IMG/VR virus record: IMGVR_UViG_3300025617_000935
Coordinates: 1-50,286 of that record
Origin: a virus
Reading direction: 5' to 3' (one strand)
Length of the DNA: 50,286 bases
Below, piece after piece: positions 1-8,761 of the stretch. The translations under genes and the position numbers were made by a program. Each line of letters opens with the position of its first letter. Within the stretch, counting starts at the first letter, position 1. The notes under the pieces were generated by a model that saw nothing but the letters and a program-made list of their open reading frames with translations, was not told where the DNA came from and did no database searches.

Positions 1-1
1 C

Positions 2-688
2 GGCGGCGCAAGCACAACTAGCTCTCGTACTACAAGTTTTGGTGGATCTGCAGACGCAGTTAAAGTTATATCACACGAAGTTACAGTTGATTTTGGATCG
101 CATCAAAACTTTTTATATTTTTTAGCAGCAGGCGGCGAAATACGATTTGCAGCAAATGCATCCGGCGGCACTACAGGAACTCAATATACAAAAGATTGGG
201 ATTGGGCACAAGTATTAAATGATGCTGGACAAATACGATTTGGCAGGGTAAATCAAACAACATGGCGTTGTGATTCGGTAACTGGCACCGGAACAGGATA
301 CAGTAATGCAAGTATTGCAACCGGCGCTCCGACCACAAAGATTTTTGAAAAGCAAGGTGGCGGCAGAGTAGGCGGCAATCCTGGTGATGTACCTGTAGCA
401 CAGATTTATGATGATAACTTTTTTAGGATTTATGCAAGTACTAACACTGCATTTAACACAGCAACACAGCTAAAGTTTAAAATAGAACTAGACGACGGCG
501 ATTCAGGAACAGGCGGCCAAGCAGAACCAGGCGGCCCAGCTGGACAGCTAGTAGACGAAAGTGTTACAGCAACTATCAATAGTACAGTTTACACTTATAC
601 ACCTTCTAGTGATTTTGTATGGGATAGTGTTACTTATAACGCTATTGCGTTGCCTACACCAACTGGAACAAAAGATTCCGATTTTTAA
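2..688 (+). CDS. Virion structural protein, 3' part (partial)
   Basis: The frame is open from the left edge of the window to a TAA at 686-688, giving about 228 residues with no start in the window. The protein is rich in Gly, Ser, Thr and Asn. It contains a segment AAGGEIRFAANASGG followed by KDWDWAQVL and GQIRFG. This resembles a segment I recognise from virion structural proteins of T4-like marine phages, where an AGGxIRF stretch is followed by a DW-containing stretch. The C-terminal third is threonine-rich and beta-like. The role is probably in a tail fibre, baseplate or other virion part; the family link is by memory of the pattern. A sigma70-type promoter for the next operon starts two bases after the stop. 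Confidence 0.72.
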   Translation, partial: GGASTTSSRTTSFGGSADAVKVISHEVTVDFGSHQNFLYFLAAGGEIRFAANASGGTTGTQYTKDWDWAQVLNDAGQIRFGRVNQTTWRCDSVTGTGTGYSNASIATGAPTTKIFEKQGGGRVGGNPGDVPVAQIYDDNFFRIYASTNTAFNTATQLKFKIELDDGDSGTGGQAEPGGPAGQLVDESVTATINSTVYTYTPSSDFVWDSVTYNAIALPTPTGTKDSDF

Positions 689-689
689 C

Positions 690-718
690 TTGACAACCTA
701 GTCTAATGGATATATACT
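690..718 (+). promoter_or_regulatory. Sigma70-type promoter TTGACA-N17-TATACT
   Basis: A perfect -35 (TTGACA, 690-695) and a near-consensus -10 (TATACT, 713-718) are separated by exactly 17 bases, directly upstream of the ORF at 742. In T4-like phages, strong sigma70 promoters drive early genes. The leader carries an AGGAG ribosome site just before the ATG. This probably drives the operon 742-5599. Confidence 0.8.
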
Positions 719-741
719 ACTATTACTGGTAGGAGAAATTT

Positions 742-1089
742 ATGGACGAACGCTTAGAAAAAGCATTAGATTTTAGCAATTATATGATTACATTGAATAA
801 TCAAAAACGATTGCTAAAAGAACAGTATCACGAAAACCTTGTTTATTACTTTAACGGTGGCCAGTTTTCAGTAACAAAAGATCTTATAAGTTTTTGTCAG
901 AGTTTACTAGCACTACATCAAACTGAAACTATCTTAGTTGATGACAGCAGCATACCTATTGAAATTGAAGCACTGCAAGAGTTTGCTAATGAACTAGTAA
1001 ATGTTTATTGGCAATCAACAAACAAATACCTAACTGAATATAATAAGTTAAAAACAAACAGAACAGTTGAAAGTATTATGGATTTATGA
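742..1089 (+). CDS. Conserved small T4-like marine phage protein, unknown function
   Basis: 115 residues, starting with MDERLEKAL; acidic, mostly helical in appearance. The start is supported by GTAGGAGAAATTT just upstream. The opening (DERLEKAL...NYM..LNNQKR.LKE) and the YFNGGQF segment resemble a short conserved protein that I recall in T4-like cyanophages; it has no assigned function there. It is the first gene of the sigma70-driven operon and its stop overlaps the next start as ATGA, indicating translational coupling to the glycosyltransferase behind it. No enzymatic motif is visible. It may be a small structural or assembly protein carried into this transcription unit. Confidence 0.75.
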   Translation: MDERLEKALDFSNYMITLNNQKRLLKEQYHENLVYYFNGGQFSVTKDLISFCQSLLALHQTETILVDDSSIPIEIEALQEFANELVNVYWQSTNKYLTEYNKLKTNRTVESIMDL

Positions 1090-1925
1090 CAAAGGGTGTA
1101 TTGTTATTTGCAAGTAACAACAAATCGATTGATTATGTAAAGCAAGCTATTTTCCTTGCAAAGCGCATACGCAAGTATATGGACTTGCCCACATCGATTG
1201 TTACAGATACAGACATTGAAAATATGTATCCAAATGATACTGATGTATTTGATTATGTTATACATTCAAATGACATGGCTAAAAACAGTACTAATAAAAG
1301 ATATGCTGACGGAGATTTTAGCGACAAAACATTAAAGTTTAATAATAAAAACAGATCAATGGCATATGATTTAACACCGTATGATTCTACTATTGTAATG
1401 GACACTGATTATATTATTAGTAATAATATTTTAAATAACTGTTTTGCACAGCAAAAGGATCTTTTGCTATACAAGGATGCTACGCATATTGGCATACATA
1501 AAATAGTACCTGAGTTTGAAAAAGTTAGTGATACTAGTGTAGATTTTTATTGGGCTACAGTTTTCTTTTTTAGAAAAACAGAAGAAAACAACATATTTTT
1601 TAATCTAATCAGTCATATTGAAGAAAACTATATACACTATCGTAATATGTATCAGTTTAAAACAAGTGTTTATAGAAATGATTTTGCATTTAGTATTGCA
1701 GTTCATATTATGAATGGTTATCAAAAAGGAAACTTTGTTGGTAGTTTACCAGGTACAAAGTTTTATGCAACCGATAAGGATGTAGCTATTGATATCAAAG
1801 ACGATGAAATAAAAATATTAGTGCAAAAAAATAAGAGACTTGGAGAATACACTGGTGTAAATCTCAAAGGTAGTAACTGTCATATAATGAATAAGTTTAG
1901 TTTGGAGAGAATTATTGACCAATAA
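1086..1925 (+). CDS. GT-A-like glycosyltransferase
   Basis: 279 residues. The N-terminus (LLFASNNKSIDYVKQAIFLAKRIR) looks like the opening of a GT-A fold nucleotide-sugar transferase, and a DTD motif at residues 106-108 (context STIVMDTDYI) fits the metal-binding DxD of that fold. The layout resembles GT8-like transferases. The next gene is a paralogue with the same opening (DFDYVRQACLAAMSI) and its own DTD, so the pair arose by duplication. It would transfer a sugar from a nucleotide donor in the cytoplasm; the acceptor (host glycan, phage DNA or a virion protein) is not evident. Starts at the ATGA overlap with the gene before. Confidence 0.75.
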   Translation: MTKGVLLFASNNKSIDYVKQAIFLAKRIRKYMDLPTSIVTDTDIENMYPNDTDVFDYVIHSNDMAKNSTNKRYADGDFSDKTLKFNNKNRSMAYDLTPYDSTIVMDTDYIISNNILNNCFAQQKDLLLYKDATHIGIHKIVPEFEKVSDTSVDFYWATVFFFRKTEENNIFFNLISHIEENYIHYRNMYQFKTSVYRNDFAFSIAVHIMNGYQKGNFVGSLPGTKFYATDKDVAIDIKDDEIKILVQKNKRLGEYTGVNLKGSNCHIMNKFSLERIIDQ

Positions 1926-2757
1926 CTTTACAATGTTAGCACAGAATAGTGACTTTGATTATGTTAGACAAGCATGTTTAGCAGCAATGAGTATACATGC
2001 TACAAACAAAGATGTTAGTATTTGTCTTATTACCAATAATAGTGTACCTACAAAATATAAACCTTTGTTTGATCATATTGTAGAAATACCATGGGGAGAT
2101 CACGCTGCTGATGAAGATTGGAAAATCAGCAATCGTTGGAAAATATACCATGCTATTCCGTATAACGAAACTGTTGTAATCGATACAGATATGTTAATAC
2201 TTGAGGATATTAATAGTTGGTTTGACTTTTTAAAAAACTATGATTTATTCTATACTAGTAATGTATATACATATCGTGGCGAACTAGTTGACGATAACTA
2301 TTATCGCAAAGCATTTAAAAAATACAGTCTTCCAAACTTGTATAGTGGGTTCCATTGGTTTAAGAAATCAGATTTAGCACATGAGTTTTATACTTGGCTT
2401 GAGATGATAACAAATAACTGGGAGCAGTTTTACAAAGCAGCCGGCAACGGTAAGAAGTTTGCATTGCGTCCGAGTATGGATGTAAGTGCAGCAGTTGCAT
2501 GTAAAATAATGGATATAGAACATTTGATTACAAATAGTAAAGTTAAAAATCCTACATTTACACATATGAAACCAAAGGTACAAAACTGGGATGTTAACTT
2601 TGCATACCGTTGGCAAGATAGAGTTGGTGTTTATTTTGATAGCAACTTGAGTCTAAAAATAGGAAATCATCAACAATCAGGTATTTTTCATTACACTGAA
2701 AAAGATTTCTTAAATAATAATCTAATGAAAAAATATGAAAAATGTTTAGGAATATAG
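1915..2757 (+). CDS. GT-A-like glycosyltransferase, paralogue of the preceding gene
   Basis: 280 residues from a TTG start overlapping the stop of the preceding gene. A GGAGAG stretch around 1903-1908 sits at the right distance for this TTG; the alternative ATG at 1933 would remove the first strand. The DxD motif is DTD at residues 90-92 (context VVIDTDMLILEDI). The middle has aromatic-rich segments (WFDFLKNYDLFYTSN, YSGFHWFKKSD) typical of GT8-like or sugar-processing transferases. Probably acts together with its neighbour on the same glycan. Donor and acceptor are not identifiable from sequence. Confidence 0.75.
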   Translation: MTNNFTMLAQNSDFDYVRQACLAAMSIHATNKDVSICLITNNSVPTKYKPLFDHIVEIPWGDHAADEDWKISNRWKIYHAIPYNETVVIDTDMLILEDINSWFDFLKNYDLFYTSNVYTYRGELVDDNYYRKAFKKYSLPNLYSGFHWFKKSDLAHEFYTWLEMITNNWEQFYKAAGNGKKFALRPSMDVSAAVACKIMDIEHLITNSKVKNPTFTHMKPKVQNWDVNFAYRWQDRVGVYFDSNLSLKIGNHQQSGIFHYTEKDFLNNNLMKKYEKCLGI

Positions 2758-2758
2758 T

Positions 2759-3301
2759 ATGAAACGATTTGTATGTTTTGACGATGATGGAAATATCTAT
2801 AAAATTTCAAAAGAATCTGATGACAGATTTAAGTTTATTGAATGCGATTTTGAAGATGTTAAGAAGTTTATAGAAGGACATTGGAGTTTATTAGATTATA
2901 AAGTTGAATACGATTTTATAGATAAAAAATATCATATTAAAAATCAAACACAAATTGACGAAGATAAGTTGATGTGGGCATTTATGTATCAGATTCCTAA
3001 AACAGTGCCTGACAATAAACAAATAGTCTTTACCAAAGATAATATAAAAAATGTTTGGAAAATATCAGCTGATCCAAGTTTCATAGAAGATTTAAATGAT
3101 AAAAATCTTTCAATTGATCTTTCAAACTATTATTTTAGTATAACAAAAAAAGACGATCCAAATGTATTATACAGATTAATACGTTTTAGTAATGGTAACG
3201 AAGTGCCATTTGAATATGACTTTGAACTTGACGACACTGAAGTTTCAGTATATACTATGCGTAGGTTTGATACATATCATTATGAGGAAATAAATGGCTA
3301 A
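2759..3301 (+). CDS. Hypothetical acidic protein in the glycosyltransferase operon
   Basis: 180 residues, starting one base after the previous stop. It is rich in Asp, Glu, Lys and aromatic residues, with no signal peptide, membrane segment or catalytic motif that I recognise. The opening (KRFVCFDDDGNIYKIS) looks like a beta-strand/turn start and the rest alternates beta-like segments. The gene overlaps the next by 8 bases, so it is translated with the glycosyltransferases on either side. I do not recognise a family. Confidence 0.7.
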   Translation: MKRFVCFDDDGNIYKISKESDDRFKFIECDFEDVKKFIEGHWSLLDYKVEYDFIDKKYHIKNQTQIDEDKLMWAFMYQIPKTVPDNKQIVFTKDNIKNVWKISADPSFIEDLNDKNLSIDLSNYYFSITKKDDPNVLYRLIRFSNGNEVPFEYDFELDDTEVSVYTMRRFDTYHYEEING

Positions 3302-4226
3302 TACGTTTAGAGTTATTGATTGCGATATTATATACTTGTCATACGACGAGCCTAATGCAGAACAAAACTATGCAGATTTATGCAAGAAAGTTCCGTGGGC
3401 AGAACGTGTACATGGTGTAAAAGGCAGTGATAGCGCACACAAAGCCGCAGCCAATAAATCAACCACTGATAGGTTTATTACAATCGACGGCGATAACATT
3501 ATTGATGAAAAGTTTTTATCACAGGCAATGGACTTTGATGAAAACACAGACTTAACAAATAAAGTGATTAGTTGGACAGCTCGCAATACTATTAATAATC
3601 TTACATACGGCAACGGCGGCATCAAGTGTTGGCCTAAACAGCATGTATTAAATATGCGTACACACGAAAATGCACCAGAATCTAATCCTCATGCACAGGT
3701 AGATTTTTGTTGGGATACACAATACATTCAAATGAATGGTACATATAGTACAATCCACAATAATGCAACTGCACATCAAGCATGGCGTGCTGGTTTCCGA
3801 GAAGGCTGCAAAATGGCATTGGACCAAGGCTTGCGTGTAACTACAGAAGACTTTTATAAGAATCATTGGAAAAATTTACATCGTTTGTATATTTGGCTAA
3901 TGGTAGGCGCAGATGTAGAAAATGGACGTTGGGCTATATACGGCGCCCGCGAAGGATTATACAAAACAATGTGTACTGACTGGAACTTTATTAATGTAAG
4001 AGACTTTGATTGGCTTAACGAGTATTGGGATAGCACAGTTTCGCTTAATGTTAGTGAAGAAAATTTGTTAGAAGAAACAGAATCTTTAGGAAATGCATTA
4101 ATAGATAATCTTGAACTTCCAATTGCAATGACTCCTTTTGATGCAGCACAAAGCCAGTTTTTTAAATCAGTATATCAAAATCCTACACGCGATAACAGCA
4201 AACAATTCTTAGATAGAGAGCAATAA
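3294..4226 (+). CDS. Glycosyltransferase-like protein related to the C-terminal domain of the repeat protein at 8762-10717
   Basis: 310 residues from an ATG preceded by GAGGAA. Visible blocks are IIYLSYDEPNAEQNY, RVHGVKG...AHKAA, FITIDGDNI, TYGNGGIK and, near the end, RDFDWLNEYWD. The same blocks occur in the same order in the last 220 residues of the protein at 8762-10717, so the two are homologous. The IDGDN block fits a DxD-type metal site of a GT-A glycosyltransferase. The operon context, next to two DTD transferases, supports sugar transfer. The family is not one I can name with certainty. It ends with TAATG overlap to the rSAM gene. Confidence 0.7.
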   Translation: MANTFRVIDCDIIYLSYDEPNAEQNYADLCKKVPWAERVHGVKGSDSAHKAAANKSTTDRFITIDGDNIIDEKFLSQAMDFDENTDLTNKVISWTARNTINNLTYGNGGIKCWPKQHVLNMRTHENAPESNPHAQVDFCWDTQYIQMNGTYSTIHNNATAHQAWRAGFREGCKMALDQGLRVTTEDFYKNHWKNLHRLYIWLMVGADVENGRWAIYGAREGLYKTMCTDWNFINVRDFDWLNEYWDSTVSLNVSEENLLEETESLGNALIDNLELPIAMTPFDAAQSQFFKSVYQNPTRDNSKQFLDREQ

Positions 4227-5599
4227 TGGAACGCAGCGAAAGCGAAGAAATCAAGCGGATTGATAAAATCACGCAGGAAATATCTCCTACGTTTTGTTTT
4301 GCTAAATGGTATCACGCAAACATTTATTTTCAAACAGGTGAGACACACAGTTGTTATCACCCTGCACCGCACAAGATTGATGCAGCACCGTTATTAACCA
4401 ATCCGAGTGCTATACACAATACTGTACAAAAGAAAGCAGAACGTGCTGCTATGATGAAAGGTGAACAACCTAGTGGATGCAACTATTGCTGGAAGATTGA
4501 AGCAATGGGCAAAGACTATGTTAGTGATAGAAAACAACGCAACCAAACTATCTTTTTCAAAGAACGCTTGAAAGCTGTTAAAGAAGGTGGTGCAGAGTTT
4601 GATGTAAACCCAGAATACTTAGAAGTTTCGTTTGGCAACGAATGTAACTTCCGTTGCGGATACTGTCACCCTAAAGCTAGTAGCCGTTATTACAACGAAA
4701 TCAAACAACACGGTCCTTACACAAATGTAAAAAATCATAGATGTGATATTGATTGGTTTGAAATATTTGAAGAACAAAATAATCCGTATTTAGATGCATT
4801 TTGGAAATGGTGGCCCGAGCTTAGTAAAGACTTGCACATTTTGCGTATCACTGGCGGAGAGCCTACAATACAACAAAGTACATACAAGTTGTTTGATATG
4901 TTGGATGCTGATCCTAAACCAGAGTTAGAACTAAACTGCAACAGTAACTTAGGCGGCAAACCAAAACAGTTGGAAAAGTTTACAAACCGTGTAAATGATT
5001 TGCTTACAAATAATAAGATTAGACGTTTTAAAATGTTTACAAGTATTGACACTTGGGGCAAACGTGCAGAGTATATCCGTGATGGTTTAGACATCGAAGT
5101 TTTTGAACGCAACTTAGATTACTTTATGCGTAACTGTGAAGCACCGATGGTTATTATGATTACATTTAATATTTTCAGTGTAACTACATTCCGTACATTG
5201 CTTGAAAAGATTCTTGAATGGCGTAAAAAATATAATGATGTTGAAACACACAGATGGCAACGTTTAGGATTTGATACTCCGCATCTTAAAGAGCCGTTGC
5301 AGTATGATATTAATATCTTGCCTAAAAACTACATGAGTTATATGCACGATCATTTGCAGTTTATAAAAGAAAATACAGATGACAATCGTAAAGATGCATT
5401 TAGTACTATTGAATATGAAAAATTTCGTCGTGTAGTTGATTACATGGAGTCTACAGAATATCCACTAGACAAAGTTATTCAAGGACGTAGAGATTTTCAT
5501 AACTTTTTTGAAGAGCAAGGACGTAGACGTAATGTTAATCACGAAGAAGTGTTTCCAGAAATGACAGACTTTTTTGATCTATGTAAGAAATATGTCTAA
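4226..5599 (+). CDS. Twitch-domain radical SAM protein (N-twitch type)
   Basis: 457 residues. The rSAM cluster motif is C140-x3-C144-x2-C147 (ECNFRCGYCHPKAS), followed by the glycine motif RITGGEPT that helps bind S-adenosylmethionine. The N-terminal region carries further cysteines (C24, C43, then C85-x2-C88) in a pattern of the N-terminal twitch rSAM family found in marine phages and bacteria, expected to hold an auxiliary iron-sulfur cluster. The substrate is unknown. It is the last gene of the early-type operon and shares TAATG with the glycosyltransferase-like gene before it. Its 3' end overlaps the convergent gene 5579-6175 by 21 bases. Confidence 0.85.
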   Translation: MERSESEEIKRIDKITQEISPTFCFAKWYHANIYFQTGETHSCYHPAPHKIDAAPLLTNPSAIHNTVQKKAERAAMMKGEQPSGCNYCWKIEAMGKDYVSDRKQRNQTIFFKERLKAVKEGGAEFDVNPEYLEVSFGNECNFRCGYCHPKASSRYYNEIKQHGPYTNVKNHRCDIDWFEIFEEQNNPYLDAFWKWWPELSKDLHILRITGGEPTIQQSTYKLFDMLDADPKPELELNCNSNLGGKPKQLEKFTNRVNDLLTNNKIRRFKMFTSIDTWGKRAEYIRDGLDIEVFERNLDYFMRNCEAPMVIMITFNIFSVTTFRTLLEKILEWRKKYNDVETHRWQRLGFDTPHLKEPLQYDINILPKNYMSYMHDHLQFIKENTDDNRKDAFSTIEYEKFRRVVDYMESTEYPLDKVIQGRRDFHNFFEEQGRRRNVNHEEVFPEMTDFFDLCKKYV

Positions 5600-6175
5600 A
5601 GCTTCTTTGGTCTCAGGCCAAATGGTTTCATTAAGTTTCTTCAAATAAAACTCTACATCAACACGCCAAAATGTTTGGAAAGATCCTTTGTATTCTAGTT
5701 CGATTGGATCTTTCAGATATCCTTGGTCGTGCATAATTTTAGACCAAATTCGGTGTACTTTACTTTGACTTCCTACTTCATTGGTGTTAGTACTAATGTA
5801 TTGCGGCTTGTCTAGCCCTACAGCGTACATACAAACAGGTGTAAGCATTTGGCTAGTCCAGTGGTTCATAGGAGAGTGTCTGTAGTTGTGTACACTGTGT
5901 GCCCTTGTGCCGCCTATGTAGTCATTGATTACACAAGTCCTGGCGCTGATACGATATGCGTTTTTGCCTAATATTCCAAGTTCTTTCAAACTGTGACACA
6001 CACTTGTACCAACAACTCTATCATTCCAGTACAATAAAAACATCTGTGTATCGTTGTATTTTTCGATATAATCAAGCAGCATTTCTTTGCTGCTATTATT
6101 ATAGAATCCTTTAGCTTCTGCATCTTTGTAAAACTGTGTAAGATCTTGGCTGCTATATTTCTCTAGTTTATACAA
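5579..6175 (-). CDS. GNAT-like acyltransferase
   Basis: 198 residues. The start is TTG at 6175, overlapping the stop of the ligase gene; AAGGA lies about nine bases upstream. The segment FLLYWNDRVVGTSVCHSLKEL resembles the central strands of a GNAT N-acyltransferase. The C-terminal half (QYISTNTN.VG..SKVHRIWSKI) matches the protein at 36657-37172 (IYITTNTN.DYSGKMLKLNKLYHIL), so the two are paralogues. Both copies lie near a minimal AMP-forming ligase, which suggests that an activated acyl group is passed to an amine. The GNAT assignment is fold-level only. It converges with the rSAM gene with a 21-base tail overlap and no room for a terminator. Confidence 0.6.
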   Translation of the reverse strand: MYKLEKYSSQDLTQFYKDAEAKGFYNNSSKEMLLDYIEKYNDTQMFLLYWNDRVVGTSVCHSLKELGILGKNAYRISARTCVINDYIGGTRAHSVHNYRHSPMNHWTSQMLTPVCMYAVGLDKPQYISTNTNEVGSQSKVHRIWSKIMHDQGYLKDPIELEYKGSFQTFWRVDVEFYLKKLNETIWPETKEALDIFLT

Positions 6176-7229
6176 ACTTTTGTGTCCTTACAATCTTTTT
6201 TAGATTATCGTCTATCTCAATATTATTTACTGCTCGTAGTCTAAATCGTGGAATGTATTTGTGATTATCATTAAATGTTTTTATATCTTCTATATCGCCT
6301 GTATAGTATAATACACAATGATTTCCTACTTGCTGACATAGTGCTAGTTCGGCTCCTGCCGCAACAGCAGCTTTTTCTATCTGTTCAGGATATACACGTA
6401 CTGTATTTTGTTTAAACATATTTGGAACACGCCCATTTAGTGTAAACCGATTCCTATCTCCTTCAACACAATCGCCACTTATCCAAATGTCTGATTGGCT
6501 ACTCCATTTACAGGCAATCTGGTTATTTACAATATCTAGCTCAGCACCTTCTGCAATGTTGTTTATTGTATAAGTATTTTCTTCTTCGCTGTACAACACC
6601 ATTGGCGGCACCTCGGTGCTACCGTATACATTATAAACTTTTCCAGGGTTATGTTCACGTAGTTCGTCCAACATACCAGTTGGTGTAAAATCGCTGCCGG
6701 TGATGACAGTTTCTAAACTACTGTAATCTAATGTGTTCCATTTAGGATGCTTGTGTAATGTTTTCCAAACATTAGGCAATAATAGTGTATGTGTTGGACG
6801 TATATCGTGTATGCGATTTATATAGTCTATACCGTTAAATGTTTCAATATATAAATCGCAATCAAGTTTTAGTGCTAGGTATACACTGAGTACACTGAAC
6901 GCAATACCTTTTGGGCTATAGTAACTGAGTATTTTACTATTTTTATTTAGACCTAGTATTTTAATATTAGAATCAACTGCCTGTTCGATAGTTTCTCTTG
7001 AATGACCGATGTGTTGTGGAAATCCAGTTGTACCACTTGTACTAAGATTTAAAAACTTATCACCTCTGTAACCATAACTATATCCAGAATCTGAATACCA
7101 GTTGTGTAATAACTTTAAAACGTTTTGTTCCCAGTCAGGTTTGTCACTGTAGCAATCTACTGGACTACTAATAGTATAGTCGCTAATCCATTGTTTTGAA
7201 ATTTGTTCGCCGTTAATAAAAATCCGCAC
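6168..7229 (-). CDS. Minimal ANL-type AMP-forming ligase
   Basis: 353 residues from a GTG start preceded by AGGAG. It carries the core signatures of the acyl-CoA synthetase/NRPS adenylation/luciferase superfamily: LSTSGTTGFPQ (TSGTTG at 64-69, phosphate-binding), NVYGSTEVPP (adenine-binding region, near residue 204), WISGDC and LNGRVPN. It is short: usual members exceed 500 residues. Most of the N-terminal subdomain is missing and the C-terminal lid is small, though the end (DDNLKKIVRTQ) may hold the lid lysine. Expected reaction: carboxylate + ATP to acyl-adenylate. It forms a two-gene operon with a GNAT-like protein, an obvious acceptor partner. Confidence 0.8.
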   Translation of the reverse strand: MRIFINGEQISKQWISDYTISSPVDCYSDKPDWEQNVLKLLHNWYSDSGYSYGYRGDKFLNLSTSGTTGFPQHIGHSRETIEQAVDSNIKILGLNKNSKILSYYSPKGIAFSVLSVYLALKLDCDLYIETFNGIDYINRIHDIRPTHTLLLPNVWKTLHKHPKWNTLDYSSLETVITGSDFTPTGMLDELREHNPGKVYNVYGSTEVPPMVLYSEEENTYTINNIAEGAELDIVNNQIACKWSSQSDIWISGDCVEGDRNRFTLNGRVPNMFKQNTVRVYPEQIEKAAVAAGAELALCQQVGNHCVLYYTGDIEDIKTFNDNHKYIPRFRLRAVNNIEIDDNLKKIVRTQKFV

Positions 7230-7253
7230 TTGTGCTCCTATGATCTTTTTTTA

Positions 7254-7282
7254 ACTATAACATATATTTTAACCTAAGTCAA
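7254..7282 (-). promoter_or_regulatory. Sigma70-type promoter TTGACT-N17-TATAGT (minus strand)
   Basis: Read on the minus strand, TTGACT (7282-7277) and TATAGT (7259-7254) are separated by 17 bases. The -35 lies inside the last codons of the fibre-like gene that ends at 7269. It drives the ligase/GNAT pair and gives a short leader with AGGAG before the GTG start. Confidence 0.72.
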
Positions 7283-8684
7283 CCCAAGAAGTTCCGTTGT
7301 ATCCTTGAAACTTGTTGTTACTGGTATTAAATAATATCATGCCTGCTTCTGGAGTCATACTATCTCTGTCAGCAAATGTTGTACCTCTTGCTTTAAATAC
7401 CGGAACTTCTAATACACCTTTATTAGTAAACTCTAGTTTGTTTGCTGTATTAGTAACATGTGTATTAGTTGGCGTACTTAGCTGAACACCAAAACTTGAA
7501 GGTATGGCATTTCCGTTTGCATCAGGAGTACCGTCGACTTTAAAACCAAATAGTCCACCACGTTTATATTCAGTTCCGTTGTATCCCCAACTTTCAATAG
7601 TTAAAAGTTCATCATTGTTTAATAGTGACGTTTTAGCATCACGTGATCCTCTATGCGAAAGCGAGTCAATGGTATCAGTTTGAAAGTGTATGCTATCACC
7701 AGTGATATTAACTTCATCGTTTTCATCACCAATAGTTATTATATCATTTACTGAACTAATACTTGTGCCATTATTTGAACCTGATACAATATTAATAAAT
7801 CCACTATCACCTTGTGTGTCATATGCAACTGCTCCAATAAGTCTTCCCATAAAATCGGCTTTGTAAGTTGGCAAACTTTCCAAAGACAATCTCATTACTG
7901 GTGTGCCATCGTAATGATTTAAGTTGGCTCTTACTTCTGTGTCAGCTCTAGTTGCACCAATATTTACTATAGGACCACGTGCAACTGCATCCTCTGCAGG
8001 ATAAACAGGATGAGCAAGTCCACCGTAAAACTCCCATTGATCGTATCCACCAGTATTGTTGTGTCCAGTAAGTCGTGTAGCAATATCATCGCCTGGCTGT
8101 ATAGCAAGCAGTTCGCCGGTAAGATTGCCTGTGACATTGCCTGTGACATCACCTACTACATCGCCTACTACCTCGCCTGTGTGTGTACCTGTAGTATCGC
8201 CAAAAAAGTCTCCATAGCTTGTGCCATTAAAGTCTCCATTAAATGTGCCATATATTACACTATCCGCAGTTATATTACCTGTAAGTTCTCCGTAAAATGA
8301 TCCAGTAATACTATCAGCAGTAATAGATCTTGCTCCAGCATTAACAATAGGATCGCCATTGCTATCTACAACATTTCCAATAACATTGGCAATAACCAAT
8401 CCAGATTCGCCATCAAATGCCAAAGCACCGTTGTCGTCGTAGACACTACCAGTAACACTACCAGTTAGATTGCCTGTGGAAGATAAAATAGTATTACCTT
8501 CGGTATCTTCGATGGTTCCAATCAAAGAACCATACAAGTTTCCAGTTTCGACATCAACTAATATAATACCGTTGACATCAACAACACTTGCTTTAACCTG
8601 TCCCTGCCAGCTATCGACAATCACTGTCTCGTCTGCTGTAATAATATCTAGTCGGTATGCTTCACCTGGTATAAAATCGGTCAT
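7269..8684 (-). CDS. Tail-fibre-like structural protein with GDV/GNVTG repeats
   Basis: 471 residues. A longer frame opens at a GTG at 8717, but that codon lies within the GATAAATA late box; the ATG at 8684 (MTDFIPGEAY) has AGAGGAA upstream and is chosen. Residues about 60-210 consist of short beta-turn repeats such as GTIED, GNLTGSVTGSV, GDVVGDVTGNVTGNLTG. This is a common fibre architecture in marine T4-like phages. The C-terminus (GMILFNTSNNKFQGYNGTSWVDLG) matches segments repeated in the protein at 46907-48598. Likely a distal tail fibre or virion decoration. It sits between two enzyme operons, far from the other structural genes in the window. Confidence 0.8.
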   Translation of the reverse strand: MTDFIPGEAYRLDIITADETVIVDSWQGQVKASVVDVNGIILVDVETGNLYGSLIGTIEDTEGNTILSSTGNLTGSVTGSVYDDNGALAFDGESGLVIANVIGNVVDSNGDPIVNAGARSITADSITGSFYGELTGNITADSVIYGTFNGDFNGTSYGDFFGDTTGTHTGEVVGDVVGDVTGNVTGNLTGELLAIQPGDDIATRLTGHNNTGGYDQWEFYGGLAHPVYPAEDAVARGPIVNIGATRADTEVRANLNHYDGTPVMRLSLESLPTYKADFMGRLIGAVAYDTQGDSGFINIVSGSNNGTSISSVNDIITIGDENDEVNITGDSIHFQTDTIDSLSHRGSRDAKTSLLNNDELLTIESWGYNGTEYKRGGLFGFKVDGTPDANGNAIPSSFGVQLSTPTNTHVTNTANKLEFTNKGVLEVPVFKARGTTFADRDSMTPEAGMILFNTSNNKFQGYNGTSWVDLG

Positions 8685-8707
8685 TTTTGTTGGTTCCTCT
8701 TCTCTAG

Positions 8708-8715
8708 TATTTATC
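8708..8715 (-). promoter_or_regulatory. T4-like late promoter box GATAAATA
   Basis: The minus strand reads GTGATAAATACT, matching the T4-like late consensus (TATAAATA type). It lies 23 bases upstream of the fibre gene start at 8684. The same octamer precedes 43348 and 48598, supporting function. Confidence 0.72.
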
Positions 8716-8726
8716 ACATTCTGTTC

Positions 8727-8755
8727 TTGACTTGTTGATTAAAATATGTTATAAC
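8727..8755 (+). promoter_or_regulatory. Sigma70-type promoter of the biosynthetic island, apparently leaderless
   Basis: TTGACT (8727-8732), a 17-base spacer, then TATAAC (8750-8755). The first good ATG (8762) lies seven bases after the -10, where transcription would begin. No Shine-Dalgarno sequence fits between. The transcript would therefore start at or next to the start codon. It is divergent from the late box at 8708-8715. Confidence 0.7.
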
Positions 8756-8761
8756 TACTGT

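Noticed and set aside
8685-8717. GTG extension of the fibre-like gene
   Set aside because: The GTG is part of the GTGATAAATA late box, so it would not be within the transcript; the ATG at 8684 has a ribosome site.
8732-8761. Upstream TTG extension of the repeat protein
   Set aside because: These codons overlap the spacer and -10 of the sigma70 promoter; translation from there would need a different promoter.
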